Origin: Vibrio sp. UBA2441 | GTDB lineage: Bacteria; Pseudomonadota; Gammaproteobacteria; Enterobacterales; Vibrionaceae | Reading direction: 5' to 3' | Length of the DNA stretch: 63,962 nt | Assembly (NCBI GenBank): GCA_002342685.1 | Contig: DDQN01000039.1 | Location: forward strand, 1-63,962 | Part shown: positions 45,107 to 54,668 of the stretch, one piece after another | Layout of the letters: each line of letters starts with the position of its first letter | How positions within the stretch are numbered: position 1 is the first letter of the stretch | Made by a program: the position numbers and the translations under genes | Notes under the pieces: model-generated | What the model saw: the letters and a program-made list of their open reading frames with translations, nothing else | What the model was told of the DNA's origin: nothing | Databases searched by the model: none

Positions 45107-47239
45107 ATGAATCATTATTTAGCTATTACTTCAAATGGATTGGAAAATCTTCTCGTTGAAGAACTCAAATCACTTGGGATTGATAATCCTAAACCTGTTC
45201 AAGCAGGGGTTAAATTTAAAGCTAGTAATCAGCAAATATATCGTTGCTGTATTTGGAGTAGGCTGGCGTCCAGATTCGTGAGAGTTCTTTCCGAATTTCA
45301 ATGTCAAGATGATATGGATCTCTACTTATCGGCCTCTGCGATTAATTGGTCTTCACATTTTGATAGCAACAAAACAATTGTTGTTGATTTTAATGGTACG
45401 AACAGAGAAATTAGGAATAGCCAGTACGGTGCAATGAAAGTTAAAGATGCGGTAGTCGATAGCTTTAACAAGAAAAATTTGCCACGTCCTACGATCAGTA
45501 AAGATCAACCAGATCTACGTATTCACGTTCGATTGCACAGAGACAAAGCTATACTTGGCATTGACTTGGTGGGGTCTGGACTGCATCAACGCGGTTATCG
45601 TACTGAGGCTGGCCGTGCACCGCTTAGAGAAACTCTTGCGGCCGCTATTATCTTGAGAAGTGGTTGGGAGAAGGGGAAGCCTTTGCTTGATCCAATGTGT
45701 GGCTCCGGTACGCTTCTTATCGAAGCAGCTCTTATGGCTGCTAATATTGCCCCTGGCGTAAAACGTAAACAGTGGGGATTCGAAGCACTGTCTGATTTTG
45801 ATTCAGAATTATGGGCAGAAATAAAATCGGAAGCGAATGTACAAGCCAGAAAGGGTGTCAAAAACATTGACACTAAGTTTTTTGGTTTTGATAACGACTC
45901 AAGAGTATTGGCAACCGCGAAAGAAAATGCCAAACGCGCTGGTGTTGATCAATATATAGAGTTTAGAAACGGTGACGCAGCAACATTAACAAAACCATCA
46001 GGTTTTGAAGGTGGTGTTGTTATATGTAATCCTCCTTATGGTGAGCGATTAGGTACGGAACCTGGACTTATTGCGCTGTATACCGCATTTGGTGCGCAAT
46101 TAAAGAGTGAGTTTGGTGGGAACAATGCTTCTATATTCTCAAGCTCTGATGAACTGCTTAGCTGCCTGCGTATGCGCGCTGATAAACAGTACAAATTGAA
46201 CAATGGTGCGTTACAATGTCACCAGAAGAACTATTCTATTAGCCTAAGAGAAAAGACAAATAACCTTGAAACGAATGCTAAGGGTAACGAATCCACTATC
46301 GCTCCTGAGTTCGCAAACCGACTAAAGAAAAACCTGACTAAGTTAGGGAAGTGGGCAAGAAAGGAAAAGTTAGACTGTTATCGTGTCTATGATGCCGATT
46401 TACCAAATTACAACGTTGCGATAGATGTGTATTTAGATAATGTTGTCATTCAGGAATATGCGGCACCCAAAGACATTCCGGAAGAAAAAGCCAAGCGTCG
46501 TTTAACGGATGTCATCCGAGCAACAATCCAGATTATGGGTATTGATGCAAACAATGTTGTTCTGAAAACGAGAGAAAAGAAAAAGGGTACGTCTCAGTAC
46601 CAGCGATTAAGTGAAGGTTCTCGTAATTTTGAAGTTCAGGAATATGGTGTTCGACTGCTGGTCAATTTACATGATTACCTGGATACGGGTTTATTCTTAG
46701 ATCACAAGTTAACTCGCCGTAAGATCGCTCAAATGGCCCAAGGCAAAGATTTCTTAAACCTGTTTGCTTATACTGGCTCAGCTACAGTACATGCTGCTTG
46801 CGGTGGTGCTAAATCTACGACGACTGTCGATATGTCTAAAACCTATCTCGATTGGGCAAAAGAGAACCTTAAGCTTAATGGACACTCAGGAAAGCAACAC
46901 CAGTTTGAGCAGGCGGATTGCCTGCAATGGTTAGATAAAGCTCAAGGCAGCTATGATCTTATATTCATTGATCCTCCTACATTTTCCAATTCTAAACGTA
47001 TGTCTCAGACATTTGATGTTCAGAGAGACCATTTAGCTCTGCTGGTTAAGCTTAAAGGTTTACTAACTAAGGAAGGAACGATCGTTTTCTCTAACAACAA
47101 GCGTCATTTCAAAATGGACCTAGATGGTTTAGTAGAATTGGGCTTACAAGCGAAAAACATATCCAGTCAAACGCTTCCAATGGACTTTCAGCGAAATAAA
47201 CAAATCCATAACTGCTGGATTATAACTCATGCAGATTGA
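45107..47239 (+). CDS. rlmKL: 23S rRNA G2069/G2445 methyltransferase RlmKL
   Basis: 710 residues with two methyltransferases in one chain. The N-terminal half has a THUMP domain and the RlmL m2G2445 enzyme (DPMCGSGTLLIEA, CNPPYGERLG). The C-terminal half is the RlmK m7G2069 enzyme (NLFAYTGSATVHA, FIDPPTFSNSKRM). Both act on helix 74 of 23S rRNA. The next gene overlaps its end by 11 bp. Confidence 0.96.
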   Translation: MNHYLAITSNGLENLLVEELKSLGIDNPKPVQAGVKFKASNQQIYRCCIWSRLASRFVRVLSEFQCQDDMDLYLSASAINWSSHFDSNKTIVVDFNGTNREIRNSQYGAMKVKDAVVDSFNKKNLPRPTISKDQPDLRIHVRLHRDKAILGIDLVGSGLHQRGYRTEAGRAPLRETLAAAIILRSGWEKGKPLLDPMCGSGTLLIEAALMAANIAPGVKRKQWGFEALSDFDSELWAEIKSEANVQARKGVKNIDTKFFGFDNDSRVLATAKENAKRAGVDQYIEFRNGDAATLTKPSGFEGGVVICNPPYGERLGTEPGLIALYTAFGAQLKSEFGGNNASIFSSSDELLSCLRMRADKQYKLNNGALQCHQKNYSISLREKTNNLETNAKGNESTIAPEFANRLKKNLTKLGKWARKEKLDCYRVYDADLPNYNVAIDVYLDNVVIQEYAAPKDIPEEKAKRRLTDVIRATIQIMGIDANNVVLKTREKKKGTSQYQRLSEGSRNFEVQEYGVRLLVNLHDYLDTGLFLDHKLTRRKIAQMAQGKDFLNLFAYTGSATVHAACGGAKSTTTVDMSKTYLDWAKENLKLNGHSGKQHQFEQADCLQWLDKAQGSYDLIFIDPPTFSNSKRMSQTFDVQRDHLALLVKLKGLLTKEGTIVFSNNKRHFKMDLDGLVELGLQAKNISSQTLPMDFQRNKQIHNCWIITHAD

Positions 47240-47477
47240 TGGACTGACCCTCTACAGTACTGAAGGTTGTCATTTGTGTGAGAATGCATTGGTACTGTTA
47301 ACCCAATGCGGGTTAAAGCCTCAAGTCGTCGACATTGCATTTGATGAACAGCTGTTTTCGCGTTACGGGGTCACCATTCCGGTTGTTGAATTTGAACAAT
47401 CAGAGCTGAGTTGGCCTTTTGAATTAGAAGAATTACAACAATGGTTAAAAAATAATGGCATTACTTACCATACATAA
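47229..47477 (+). CDS. Glutaredoxin-like (DUF836) thioredoxin-fold protein
   Basis: 82 residues. A thioredoxin fold with a CHLC redox motif near the N terminus and a cis-proline in TIPVVEF. It overlaps rlmKL upstream (11 bp) and uup downstream (23 bp), so translation of the three is coupled. Partner unknown. Confidence 0.88.
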   Translation: MQIDGLTLYSTEGCHLCENALVLLTQCGLKPQVVDIAFDEQLFSRYGVTIPVVEFEQSELSWPFELEELQQWLKNNGITYHT

Positions 47478-49377
47478 CGGTCAACTCGCATTTGGTGATC
47501 ATCCTCTATTGGATGGTTCTGATTTTGTCTTGCAAGAACACGAAAGGGTTTGTTTGGTTGGGCGCAATGGAGCGGGTAAGTCGACCTTAATGAAAGTGCT
47601 TGCCGGTGAAGTCATTATGGATGACGGTAAAATACAGATAACTCAAGATGTAGTGGTATCTCGTCTGGAGCAAGATCCGCCGAGAAACCAAACTGGTACA
47701 GTTATGGACTATGTGTCCAGCGGCCTTGCTGAAGTAGGAAAGCAACTTAAGATCTATCAAGATCAACTTGATCTTATCGCTATTGACCCTAGTGACTCCA
47801 ATATAAATAAACTGGCTCGAATTCAGGAGCAACTTGACCACTCCGGTGCGTGGCGGTTCGAAGACCGCATTAAGAACGTTTTGGCTGCACTGGACTTGGA
47901 TGGACATACAGAACTTACTTCATTGTCTGGTGGCTGGCAGCGAAAAGCCGCATTAGCTAAAGCGTTAGTCTGTGACCCTGATGTTTTGTTACTCGATGAA
48001 CCAACCAACCATCTCGATGTTACTACTATTGAATGGTTAGAAACGTTTCTTAAAGATTTTCGTGGCTCGATTATTTTCATATCGCACGATAGGGCGTTTA
48101 TTAAGTCGATGGCGACGAGAATCGTTGACCTCGATAGAGGAAAGCTCTCATCTTATCCTGGAAATTATGAGCAATATTTGGTTGATAAAGAAGAAGCACT
48201 GCGTGTAGAAGATATGCAGAACGCTGAGTTCGATAAAAAGCTAGCTCAAGAAGAGGTTTGGATACGGCAGGGCATTAAAGCACGTCGTACCCGCAATGAA
48301 GGGCGAGTAAGAGCGCTTAAACAGCTTCGTAGAGAGAGAGAAGATCGCGTTTCTGTTCAAGGCAAAGCGAACATTCAAATAGACAGCTCAGCGCGTTCTG
48401 GAAAAATTGTATTCGAGGCAGAGAATCTTGGCTTTTCATTCGAAGGCAAGCCCATTGTTTCTGACTTTAGCTTTAATATTATGCGTGGTGATAGAATTGC
48501 ACTTGTAGGGCCAAATGGCTGCGGTAAAAGTACAGTACTTAAATTGTTACTCGACGAGTTAAAGCCTGAAAATGGTAAATTACGCTGCGGTACTAAGCTC
48601 GAAGTCGCCTATTTTGATCAGTATAGGGAAAAACTGGATCCAGAAAAGACGGTGATGGACAACCTTGCTGATGGGAAACAAGAAGTCACTATTGGCGGAA
48701 GGCAACGTCATGCATTAAGTTACCTTCAAGATTTTCTGTTTGCGCCTAAGCGAGCGAGAACACCCGTTAAAGCGTTATCTGGTGGGGAAAAGAACCGTCT
48801 GCTTTTGGCAAGAATATTTCTGAAGCCGAACAATTTGTTGGTACTTGATGAACCAACAAACGATTTAGATATAGAAACTTTGGAACTTTTAGAAGATTTG
48901 CTTGCCAATTATGAAGGTACCTTGTTACTTGTGAGTCACGATCGACAATTTGTTGATAATACGGTGACGACAAGTTGGATTTTTGAAGGTGAAGGAAAAA
49001 TTGAAGAGTTTGTTGGTGGTTATCATGATGCCCAACAACAACGTGCGCAGGTTAAACTAGCTCGTTCATCACAAGAACCCAAAACAAAGGTTAAAGAGGT
49101 TGAGGAAAGTCTCAAAATTCAACCATCGAAAACTAAACCTAAAAAATTATCGTATAAGCTACAGCGCGAATTAGAAGATCTGCCGCAGAAGTTAGAACAG
49201 CTTGAGAGTGAACTTGATTCATTACAGCAAGAGGTCAACTCTGCAGAGTTTTTCTCAAAATCTGTAGAAAATACACAACCCGTATTGGACAAGCTTGCTG
49301 CAAAAGAGCAAGAGCTTGAAGCAGCCTTCGAACGTTGGGAAGAGCTTGAAGCGATGCAACAGGAATATAATAGCTAA
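47455..49377 (+). CDS. uup: ABC-F ATPase Uup
   Basis: 640 residues. Two ABC domains (Walker A GRNGAGKST and GPNGCGKST; signatures LSGGWQRK and LSGGEKNR) are joined by the ABC-F linker, with the C-terminal coiled coil (about 560-640) that distinguishes Uup. ABC-F proteins act on ribosomes; Uup loss raises precise transposon excision in E. coli. Confidence 0.96.
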   Translation: MALLTIHNGQLAFGDHPLLDGSDFVLQEHERVCLVGRNGAGKSTLMKVLAGEVIMDDGKIQITQDVVVSRLEQDPPRNQTGTVMDYVSSGLAEVGKQLKIYQDQLDLIAIDPSDSNINKLARIQEQLDHSGAWRFEDRIKNVLAALDLDGHTELTSLSGGWQRKAALAKALVCDPDVLLLDEPTNHLDVTTIEWLETFLKDFRGSIIFISHDRAFIKSMATRIVDLDRGKLSSYPGNYEQYLVDKEEALRVEDMQNAEFDKKLAQEEVWIRQGIKARRTRNEGRVRALKQLRREREDRVSVQGKANIQIDSSARSGKIVFEAENLGFSFEGKPIVSDFSFNIMRGDRIALVGPNGCGKSTVLKLLLDELKPENGKLRCGTKLEVAYFDQYREKLDPEKTVMDNLADGKQEVTIGGRQRHALSYLQDFLFAPKRARTPVKALSGGEKNRLLLARIFLKPNNLLVLDEPTNDLDIETLELLEDLLANYEGTLLLVSHDRQFVDNTVTTSWIFEGEGKIEEFVGGYHDAQQQRAQVKLARSSQEPKTKVKEVEESLKIQPSKTKPKKLSYKLQRELEDLPQKLEQLESELDSLQQEVNSAEFFSKSVENTQPVLDKLAAKEQELEAAFERWEELEAMQQEYNS

Positions 49378-51333
49378 ATGAGTAGTAACACTTTTAAGAT
49401 CTCAACATTAGCAGCCTTTATCATGGCTGCAACGAACGCAAATGCAGCGCTTTACCAAATTGTCGAAGTTGATGCTCCGGCTTTATCTGTCGAGGTTAAT
49501 GCTCCTCAGGTACACGGTTCTTATGGAAGTGCTATTCAGTCCTCAGGTTCAGACGCTTCGTGTTTTACTACTGACTGTGGTAGTGGAAGCGGTTATAACC
49601 TTGCTGGCGATACACGTGAGGCAACGGAAGGTTTTTCCTATCGCCAGGAAGTTCCGTTTGGCGTAGATAATAACTTTATCTACAATGATCAGTCGGATCT
49701 AGAAAGTTACTGCAATTCTCAACTTAAGTATTCTACTTGTGACTCTTGGGCTAATCGCGCCTGGTTCGGCATTGAAAGTTCGAATATTGGTGGTTTGTAC
49801 CGCGAACGTAATGCATGGAATATCGCCAGTGATTATCCGTCTAACGCGTCTGGTTTTATTCAATCGACGACGGCTATAACTACTCCTGACTCTGCTGAAG
49901 ATCCTAATGGTGGGGCCAATACTCCGACTTCCGGAACTAAAAATGTCGTTGTTAATGCTTTTGATGGCAGTAAAGTGCTGGGTAATACGAATAGCGGATA
50001 TTATACGCTTGGTAATACAACCAATGCATTGATGTACCGAAATCGTGGTTTCTATGATTCTACTCATTTGTTACCAAGACAAACATCAGATGGCGCTGAT
50101 GCGATTGTAGAAAAAATGGGTCGAAGCATGGCATTCGATTCATTCGAATACGGTGGCAATAAGTATGTGGTTGGATCTGCAGCCGTCGCACCATACGATT
50201 ATACCGACAGTAACAAAGATGTACTTGGTGATGTAGGTAACTGCATAGGGTATAGCGACCCGGCTGCAAACAAAGAGTGTCAGAGCTTTGCTTTTGCGCT
50301 TAAGCCTTTTGTTTGGGATGTTACTGGGTTGGGAGCAACTGCTACTGGCCTTCCTGTTTCGCTATGGGATGGAATAGGCAACTCCGATGGTGATGATACC
50401 AAAGATACTGCGAATAAAGACAATGCTGCTGCTATCGGTGGTGTGAGAGCGGCCGTTGTACCAACGTCAGGCACTTATACTGGTAATCCGGTACTTGTCG
50501 GATTAAATACCTATAAATACAGCGATAATTTGTTAATGCAGGCGGCGGTATTTTATCCAAAATCGGGTTTTTCTGCAGTTTCAGAGCACGCTTGGGAAAC
50601 GACATTTATTGCCGATGCAACGGTTCGAATAGGCAGCGACTATATCTACAGCAACTCTGTAGCTAAAGATATCAATAACAACCTTTTGGTTATTGGTGAA
50701 GCCAAACGTCGTGGTGACAAGCCAGAAAATGGATCGGCAAATAACCGTCTGTTTATTGCTGATGCAAGTGCAGGAGCTCCAACGGCCAGTTATTTTAGTG
50801 GAGGCATCTTTTTCTCCGGAGCTGGCGGCGAAGCGAATGCGATAAATAATTATAACGAAATTGTTGGTCAGATAGACGCAGAAGATAACCGAGAGATTAG
50901 CGGTAAAGAACGTCGACGCAGAGCCTTTATTTATCCATACAATGGTACGGGGAGCGAAACGAGCAGAAGGGCAGTGTTTAACAATAAAGCGTGGTTAATC
51001 GATAATCTGACTAATGGTGGAGCATATAGCACTGCTAACAACCACTTTAGAGTGATTAACGCTTCAGACATTAACGACGCAGGGGTTATTTCAGCTACGG
51101 CACTTAAATGCTCTGTTGGTGAGTACGACTCGACATCTCACAATGCATATTGTGGCGGTGGAACAAGTAGTGAAGAGATCGTTGCAGTGAAATTGATCCC
51201 TATTAATAACGCTACAAGTGATGATATTTCAGAGCGAAGTGAGGCAGAAACAGTTGTCAAACGTAGCGGTGCAGGATTTGGATTGTTATCTTTGACCATG
51301 CTTGTGTTAATAAGTTTCAGAAGACGCAAATAA
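49378..51333 (+). CDS. DUF3466 exported protein with GlyGly-CTERM-like tail
   Basis: 651 residues. A signal peptide (ends TNANA) is followed by a repeat-like beta-rich body of the DUF3466 family, found after uup in Vibrio. The C terminus has SGAGFGLL, a hydrophobic run and RRRK, resembling the GlyGly-CTERM sorting signal processed by rhombosortase and type II secretion. Its ATG directly abuts the uup stop. It is probably surface-exposed or released. Function unknown. Confidence 0.85.
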   Translation: MSSNTFKISTLAAFIMAATNANAALYQIVEVDAPALSVEVNAPQVHGSYGSAIQSSGSDASCFTTDCGSGSGYNLAGDTREATEGFSYRQEVPFGVDNNFIYNDQSDLESYCNSQLKYSTCDSWANRAWFGIESSNIGGLYRERNAWNIASDYPSNASGFIQSTTAITTPDSAEDPNGGANTPTSGTKNVVVNAFDGSKVLGNTNSGYYTLGNTTNALMYRNRGFYDSTHLLPRQTSDGADAIVEKMGRSMAFDSFEYGGNKYVVGSAAVAPYDYTDSNKDVLGDVGNCIGYSDPAANKECQSFAFALKPFVWDVTGLGATATGLPVSLWDGIGNSDGDDTKDTANKDNAAAIGGVRAAVVPTSGTYTGNPVLVGLNTYKYSDNLLMQAAVFYPKSGFSAVSEHAWETTFIADATVRIGSDYIYSNSVAKDINNNLLVIGEAKRRGDKPENGSANNRLFIADASAGAPTASYFSGGIFFSGAGGEANAINNYNEIVGQIDAEDNREISGKERRRRAFIYPYNGTGSETSRRAVFNNKAWLIDNLTNGGAYSTANNHFRVINASDINDAGVISATALKCSVGEYDSTSHNAYCGGGTSSEEIVAVKLIPINNATSDDISERSEAETVVKRSGAGFGLLSLTMLVLISFRRRK

Positions 51334-51346
51334 TTTTAAACTTAAT

Positions 51347-51383
51347 AAGCACAAGCTCAAAGATTTGGGCTTGTGCTTTTTTT
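51347..51383 (+). terminator. Intrinsic terminator after the DUF3466 gene
   Basis: AAGCACAAGC/GCTTGTGCTT stem plus seven T. Confidence 0.9.
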
Positions 51384-51498
51384 ATGCTTGAGAAAAATAA
51401 TTAATTCCTCCATTCTTAATTGTGGAGGAACAGAAACTCCATAACAAAAAGTAATAGTAGTACGTTAGGACAAATCTCAAGGTATGAGGAACTGCACT

Positions 51499-51672
51499 AT
51501 GAAGAGACAGAAGCGTGATCGCCTAGAAAGAGCACAATCTCAAGGCTATAAAGCGGGTCTAAATGGAAGGTCAACGGACGCATGTCCATATCAACAAACC
51601 GATGCGAAGTCTTTTTGGCTAGGCGGGTGGCGTGACGCTAGAGATGATAAACAGACAGGTCTCTATAAATAA
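51499..51672 (+). CDS. rmf: Ribosome modulation factor
   Basis: 57 residues starting MKRQKRDRLERAQSQGY, with CPYQ and WLGGWRDA as in E. coli Rmf. It dimerises 70S ribosomes into inactive 100S particles in stationary phase. The ATG at 51499 has GAGGA 8 bases upstream; an in-frame ATG at 51484 is unsupported. Confidence 0.95.
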   Translation: MKRQKRDRLERAQSQGYKAGLNGRSTDACPYQQTDAKSFWLGGWRDARDDKQTGLYK

Positions 51673-51693
51673 AGTCTCAATATTTATATTTAC

Positions 51694-51711
51694 GACCCCT
51701 TAATTGGGGTC
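51694..51711 (+). terminator. Hairpin after rmf
   Basis: GACCCC/GGGGTC stem with loop TTAATT. The T-rich tail is weak (ATATTTA). Confidence 0.55.
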
Positions 51712-51753
51712 ATATTTACAAGTCTAACGCACTATAACTAAATATATATCTTC

Positions 51754-51777
51754 AAAAAAGACAGCTAGTTCGCTGCC
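51754..51777 (-). terminator. Intrinsic terminator of fabA
   Basis: Minus-strand GGCAGC-GAACTA-GCTGTC followed by six T. Confidence 0.8.
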
Positions 51778-51794
51778 TTTAATTTATTTTTATC

Positions 51795-52313
51795 TTAAAA
51801 TTTTGATGTGTCTTGAAATAGACCCACTTTTAAGTCTTTTGCTGCGTAAATTTCTTTACCGTCAACAAGAACACGTCCATCAGCTACGCCCATAACAAGT
51901 TTGCGATTAATAACTCGCTTCATGTTGATTTGGTAAGTGACTTTTTTTGCTGTAGGCAAAATTTGACCTGTGAATTTTACTTCGCCGACACCTAAAGCAC
52001 GACCTTTTCCTTTGCCATCAATCCAGCCAAGAAAGAAGCCAACTAGCTGCCACATTGCATCAAGACCTAAACAGCCAGGCATCACAGGGTCGCCAGGGAA
52101 GTGGCAATCAAAAAACCATAGGTCAGGGGTAATATCCAGTTCAGCTTCAATAAATCCTTTATCGAATTCACCGCCGTCTTCTGTCATTAATGTTACTCGA
52201 TCCATCATTAACATATTTGGTGCCGGCAGTTGTGGGTAACCTGGGCCAAATAGTTCACCACGGCTAGAAGCCAGTAGGTCTTCACGATTATATGAGCTAC
52301 GCTTGTTTTGCAT
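51795..52313 (-). CDS. fabA: 3-hydroxydecanoyl-ACP dehydratase/isomerase FabA
   Basis: 172 residues. The catalytic histidine is in CHFPGDPVMPG and the aspartate in CLGLDAMWQ. It dehydrates 3-hydroxydecanoyl-ACP and isomerises it to the cis-3 form, opening the unsaturated fatty acid branch. GGAG precedes the ATG. FabR and FadR operators lie upstream as in E. coli. Confidence 0.97.
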   Translation of the reverse strand: MQNKRSSYNREDLLASSRGELFGPGYPQLPAPNMLMMDRVTLMTEDGGEFDKGFIEAELDITPDLWFFDCHFPGDPVMPGCLGLDAMWQLVGFFLGWIDGKGKGRALGVGEVKFTGQILPTAKKVTYQINMKRVINRKLVMGVADGRVLVDGKEIYAAKDLKVGLFQDTSKF

Positions 52314-52346
52314 GATATATACTCCAAAAATTTATACGTGCATCTT

Positions 52347-52364
52347 AGTGAACACGTGTACGCT
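52347..52364 (-). promoter_or_regulatory. FabR operator of fabA
   Basis: Minus strand AGCGTACACGTGTTCACT matches the FabR palindrome AGCGTACA-NN-TGTTCGCT with one mismatch. FabR represses fabA when unsaturated fatty acyl thioesters are plentiful. It directly abuts the FadR site, as in E. coli. Confidence 0.85.
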
Positions 52365-52382
52365 AATCAAGTCCGATCAGTT
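52365..52382 (-). promoter_or_regulatory. FadR operator (activator site) of fabA
   Basis: Minus strand AACTGATCGGACTTGATT is nearly the same as the E. coli fabA FadR site as I recall it (ACTGATCGGACTTGTT). FadR activates fabA at this position. The site overlaps the end of lonH. Confidence 0.85.
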
Positions 52383-54035
52383 ACCTAAAAGCTTGTTTTT
52401 TATCCGATGAAGAAAACTATGAGGTATTTCTTCTCTGGTAAAGTGATCAATACGTTCTGAAATTTTATCAATGATTGTATCTTCACCTTCACCTCTAAAC
52501 ACTTTACCAGTAATTTGAGCTATGGCTTCATCAACGTTTTCGACGGACCAAAGGTGAAACTCATCATTTTTAATACTGGTAATGACATCCTTATGTAACG
52601 CAAGGTGTTTCAAATTTGATTTTGGCAAGATAACACCTTGTTCGCCAGTAAAACCCTGATGTTTACATACGTGATAGAAGCCTTCAATTTTCTCATTTAG
52701 TCCACCGACAGCTTGTACTCGACCAAATTGGTCAACAGCACCAGTTACGGCTATCTGTTGATTGATAGGATAACCTGATAATGCACTCACAAGGCAGCAA
52801 AGCTCGGCTAATGAAGCGCTATCACCATCAACTTCACAATAGGATTGCTCGAACACAATTGAAGCGGAATAAGGCAAAGGTTCGTCTAAATTTAATGCTG
52901 AGCTGACAAATGCCTGCATTATCATCATACCTTTTGCATGAAGATTTCCGCCTAGCTCAGCTTTTCGCTCTACATCTGAAATATCACCGTCACCAAAATG
53001 AATAACACACGAAATACGTGCTGGTTCACCGTAAGAGACCGGGTGCCCCGGGACGTCCACAACAGTTAGTGCGTTGACCTGACCAACTTGTTGACCATTA
53101 GTTTCAATAAATACCTGACCTTCTAAAATATCATCCAAAGCACGCTTTGGGAGATACGATTCACGGTAGTATTTTTTATCAATTGCGTCATCAATGTGTG
53201 CTTCTTCTATTTGAGAAAAACCAGACTCAATAGCTGCCTCGTTAAGAAGTGAGTTGTGCCATTGCAAACATAGAGGTAATGCGTTTTGATCTTCTCGTTC
53301 CCGAGTTCCGGCAATAATAAGCCGACAAAGACCAGATTCATCGAGCATTGGTAGGTTAAACTTGAGGCATAATCCTTTTACATAAGCCAGATAAGCATCA
53401 ATAGTTTCTTCAGATAGCTTTGACTCGAGCTCAACTTCACTAAAAATACAAAATCCTGACTGTATATCAGAGTCGAAATAGTCAAGTTCACTCATTTGTT
53501 CGCGGTCACCAATGACGATGAGCTTAACGTTTACTTTTTGAGAAGGAGGGTCAATAGCAATTTGTTTCGTATCAATGCTTACGGGAGACACTGATTCACC
53601 AAGCAGGGCTGATTTTAAAACCATCCAAGCCGACGGATTTGCCATAATCAAATTGGCAGATACAACAAGGTATCCGCTATTTGCTTTGCTAAGAAGCCCT
53701 TCAGACATGAGTTCGACATGGCCATTCATCGCTTTATACTCACCAAGTATGGCTCGCATATCCAATGTTTCTGCTTTTACTACGACTCGTTCGTCTGGTA
53801 CTAGATGTTCCTCTCGAATCGCATCAATAACTGCGTTTCTGTAAATTGCGTTATCTGGTGAATTGATGAGTAATACTTTAGTCCAGTTTTGCAACTGCTC
53901 AAACTGAACGAGTGCAGCGCGTAATCTAGGCTGCAGATCTAAAAAGGAAAGGGGAGATAAAGAGCTAAATCCCTTTATGTTGTCTCTATACTGCTCAAAT
54001 TGAGGGGTGACTGAACGCCAATCTTCTTGCTTCAT
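52377..54035 (-). CDS. Lon-like protease (YcbZ/LonH family)
   Basis: 552 residues. A C-terminal Lon peptidase domain carries the catalytic serine in EVDGDSASLAE and lysine in GGLNEKIEGF. The N-terminal part is a degenerate ATPase-like domain without a clear Walker A. The ATG at 54035 (MKQEDWRS) is preferred to a GTG at 54086, though neither has a good ribosome binding site. Order lonH-fabA on the minus strand opposite matP is the E. coli order. Confidence 0.92.
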   Translation of the reverse strand: MKQEDWRSVTPQFEQYRDNIKGFSSLSPLSFLDLQPRLRAALVQFEQLQNWTKVLLINSPDNAIYRNAVIDAIREEHLVPDERVVVKAETLDMRAILGEYKAMNGHVELMSEGLLSKANSGYLVVSANLIMANPSAWMVLKSALLGESVSPVSIDTKQIAIDPPSQKVNVKLIVIGDREQMSELDYFDSDIQSGFCIFSEVELESKLSEETIDAYLAYVKGLCLKFNLPMLDESGLCRLIIAGTREREDQNALPLCLQWHNSLLNEAAIESGFSQIEEAHIDDAIDKKYYRESYLPKRALDDILEGQVFIETNGQQVGQVNALTVVDVPGHPVSYGEPARISCVIHFGDGDISDVERKAELGGNLHAKGMMIMQAFVSSALNLDEPLPYSASIVFEQSYCEVDGDSASLAELCCLVSALSGYPINQQIAVTGAVDQFGRVQAVGGLNEKIEGFYHVCKHQGFTGEQGVILPKSNLKHLALHKDVITSIKNDEFHLWSVENVDEAIAQITGKVFRGEGEDTIIDKISERIDHFTREEIPHSFLHRIKNKLLGN

Positions 54036-54161
54036 TGCACAACTGATATTGGAAAAAGGATGTTGATTATATATAAAAACCGTCACTTCTTATACTTATA
54101 ATCTAGTTAACATTTTTCAGAGTGAAATTGGTGAAAATGTTGTCTTTATATATGAGGTTGG

Positions 54162-54174
54162 GTTACGCTGTCAC
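54162..54174. other. matS-like site upstream of matP
   Basis: GTTACGCTGTCAC differs from the matS consensus GTGACRNYGTCAC at one position. It lies 24 bp before the matP start, where MatP binding could repress its own gene. Confidence 0.65.
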
Positions 54175-54198
54175 CATGCATTATAATGGATAATAATC

Positions 54199-54648
54199 AT
54201 GAAATACCAACAACTTGAGAACCTAGAGTGTGGCTGGAAGTGGCAGTATCTTATAAAGAAGTGGAAAGAAGGAGAAGCAATCACTAAGTACTTAGATACA
54301 AGTGAAGCAGATCTAGTTATAGAACAATTAAAAGCGCTTGAGCATGAGCCGGTTAATGTCCTTGGTTGGATTGATATGCACATGTCGCCAGAGTTAGATA
54401 ATAAACTAAAGCAAGCTATCCGCGCGAAAAGAAAACGGCATTTCAATGCTGAGCAAATACACACAAAGAAGAAGTCTATCGATCTTGACTATCGTGTATG
54501 GGAAAAATTATCACAACGTGCCAATGAGTTAGGATGCACGTTGTCAGATGCGATAGAGTATCTGGTAAGTGAAGCGTCGCGTACAGAAAAAGCAAGTAAA
54601 ACAGTAAGCAGTCTGAAACAAGATTTAAGCAAATTATTAGGTGAGTAA
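54199..54648 (+). CDS. matP: Macrodomain Ter protein MatP
   Basis: 149 residues. An N-terminal four-helix part (ECGWKWQYLIKKWKEGEAIT) precedes a ribbon-helix-helix domain and C-terminal coiled coil. It binds matS sites and organises the chromosome terminus, linking it to the divisome through ZapB. Perfect matS sites occur at 11864 and 19991. Confidence 0.96.
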   Translation: MKYQQLENLECGWKWQYLIKKWKEGEAITKYLDTSEADLVIEQLKALEHEPVNVLGWIDMHMSPELDNKLKQAIRAKRKRHFNAEQIHTKKKSIDLDYRVWEKLSQRANELGCTLSDAIEYLVSEASRTEKASKTVSSLKQDLSKLLGE

Positions 54649-54668
54649 AACACTCAGGAGAGCGAAAT

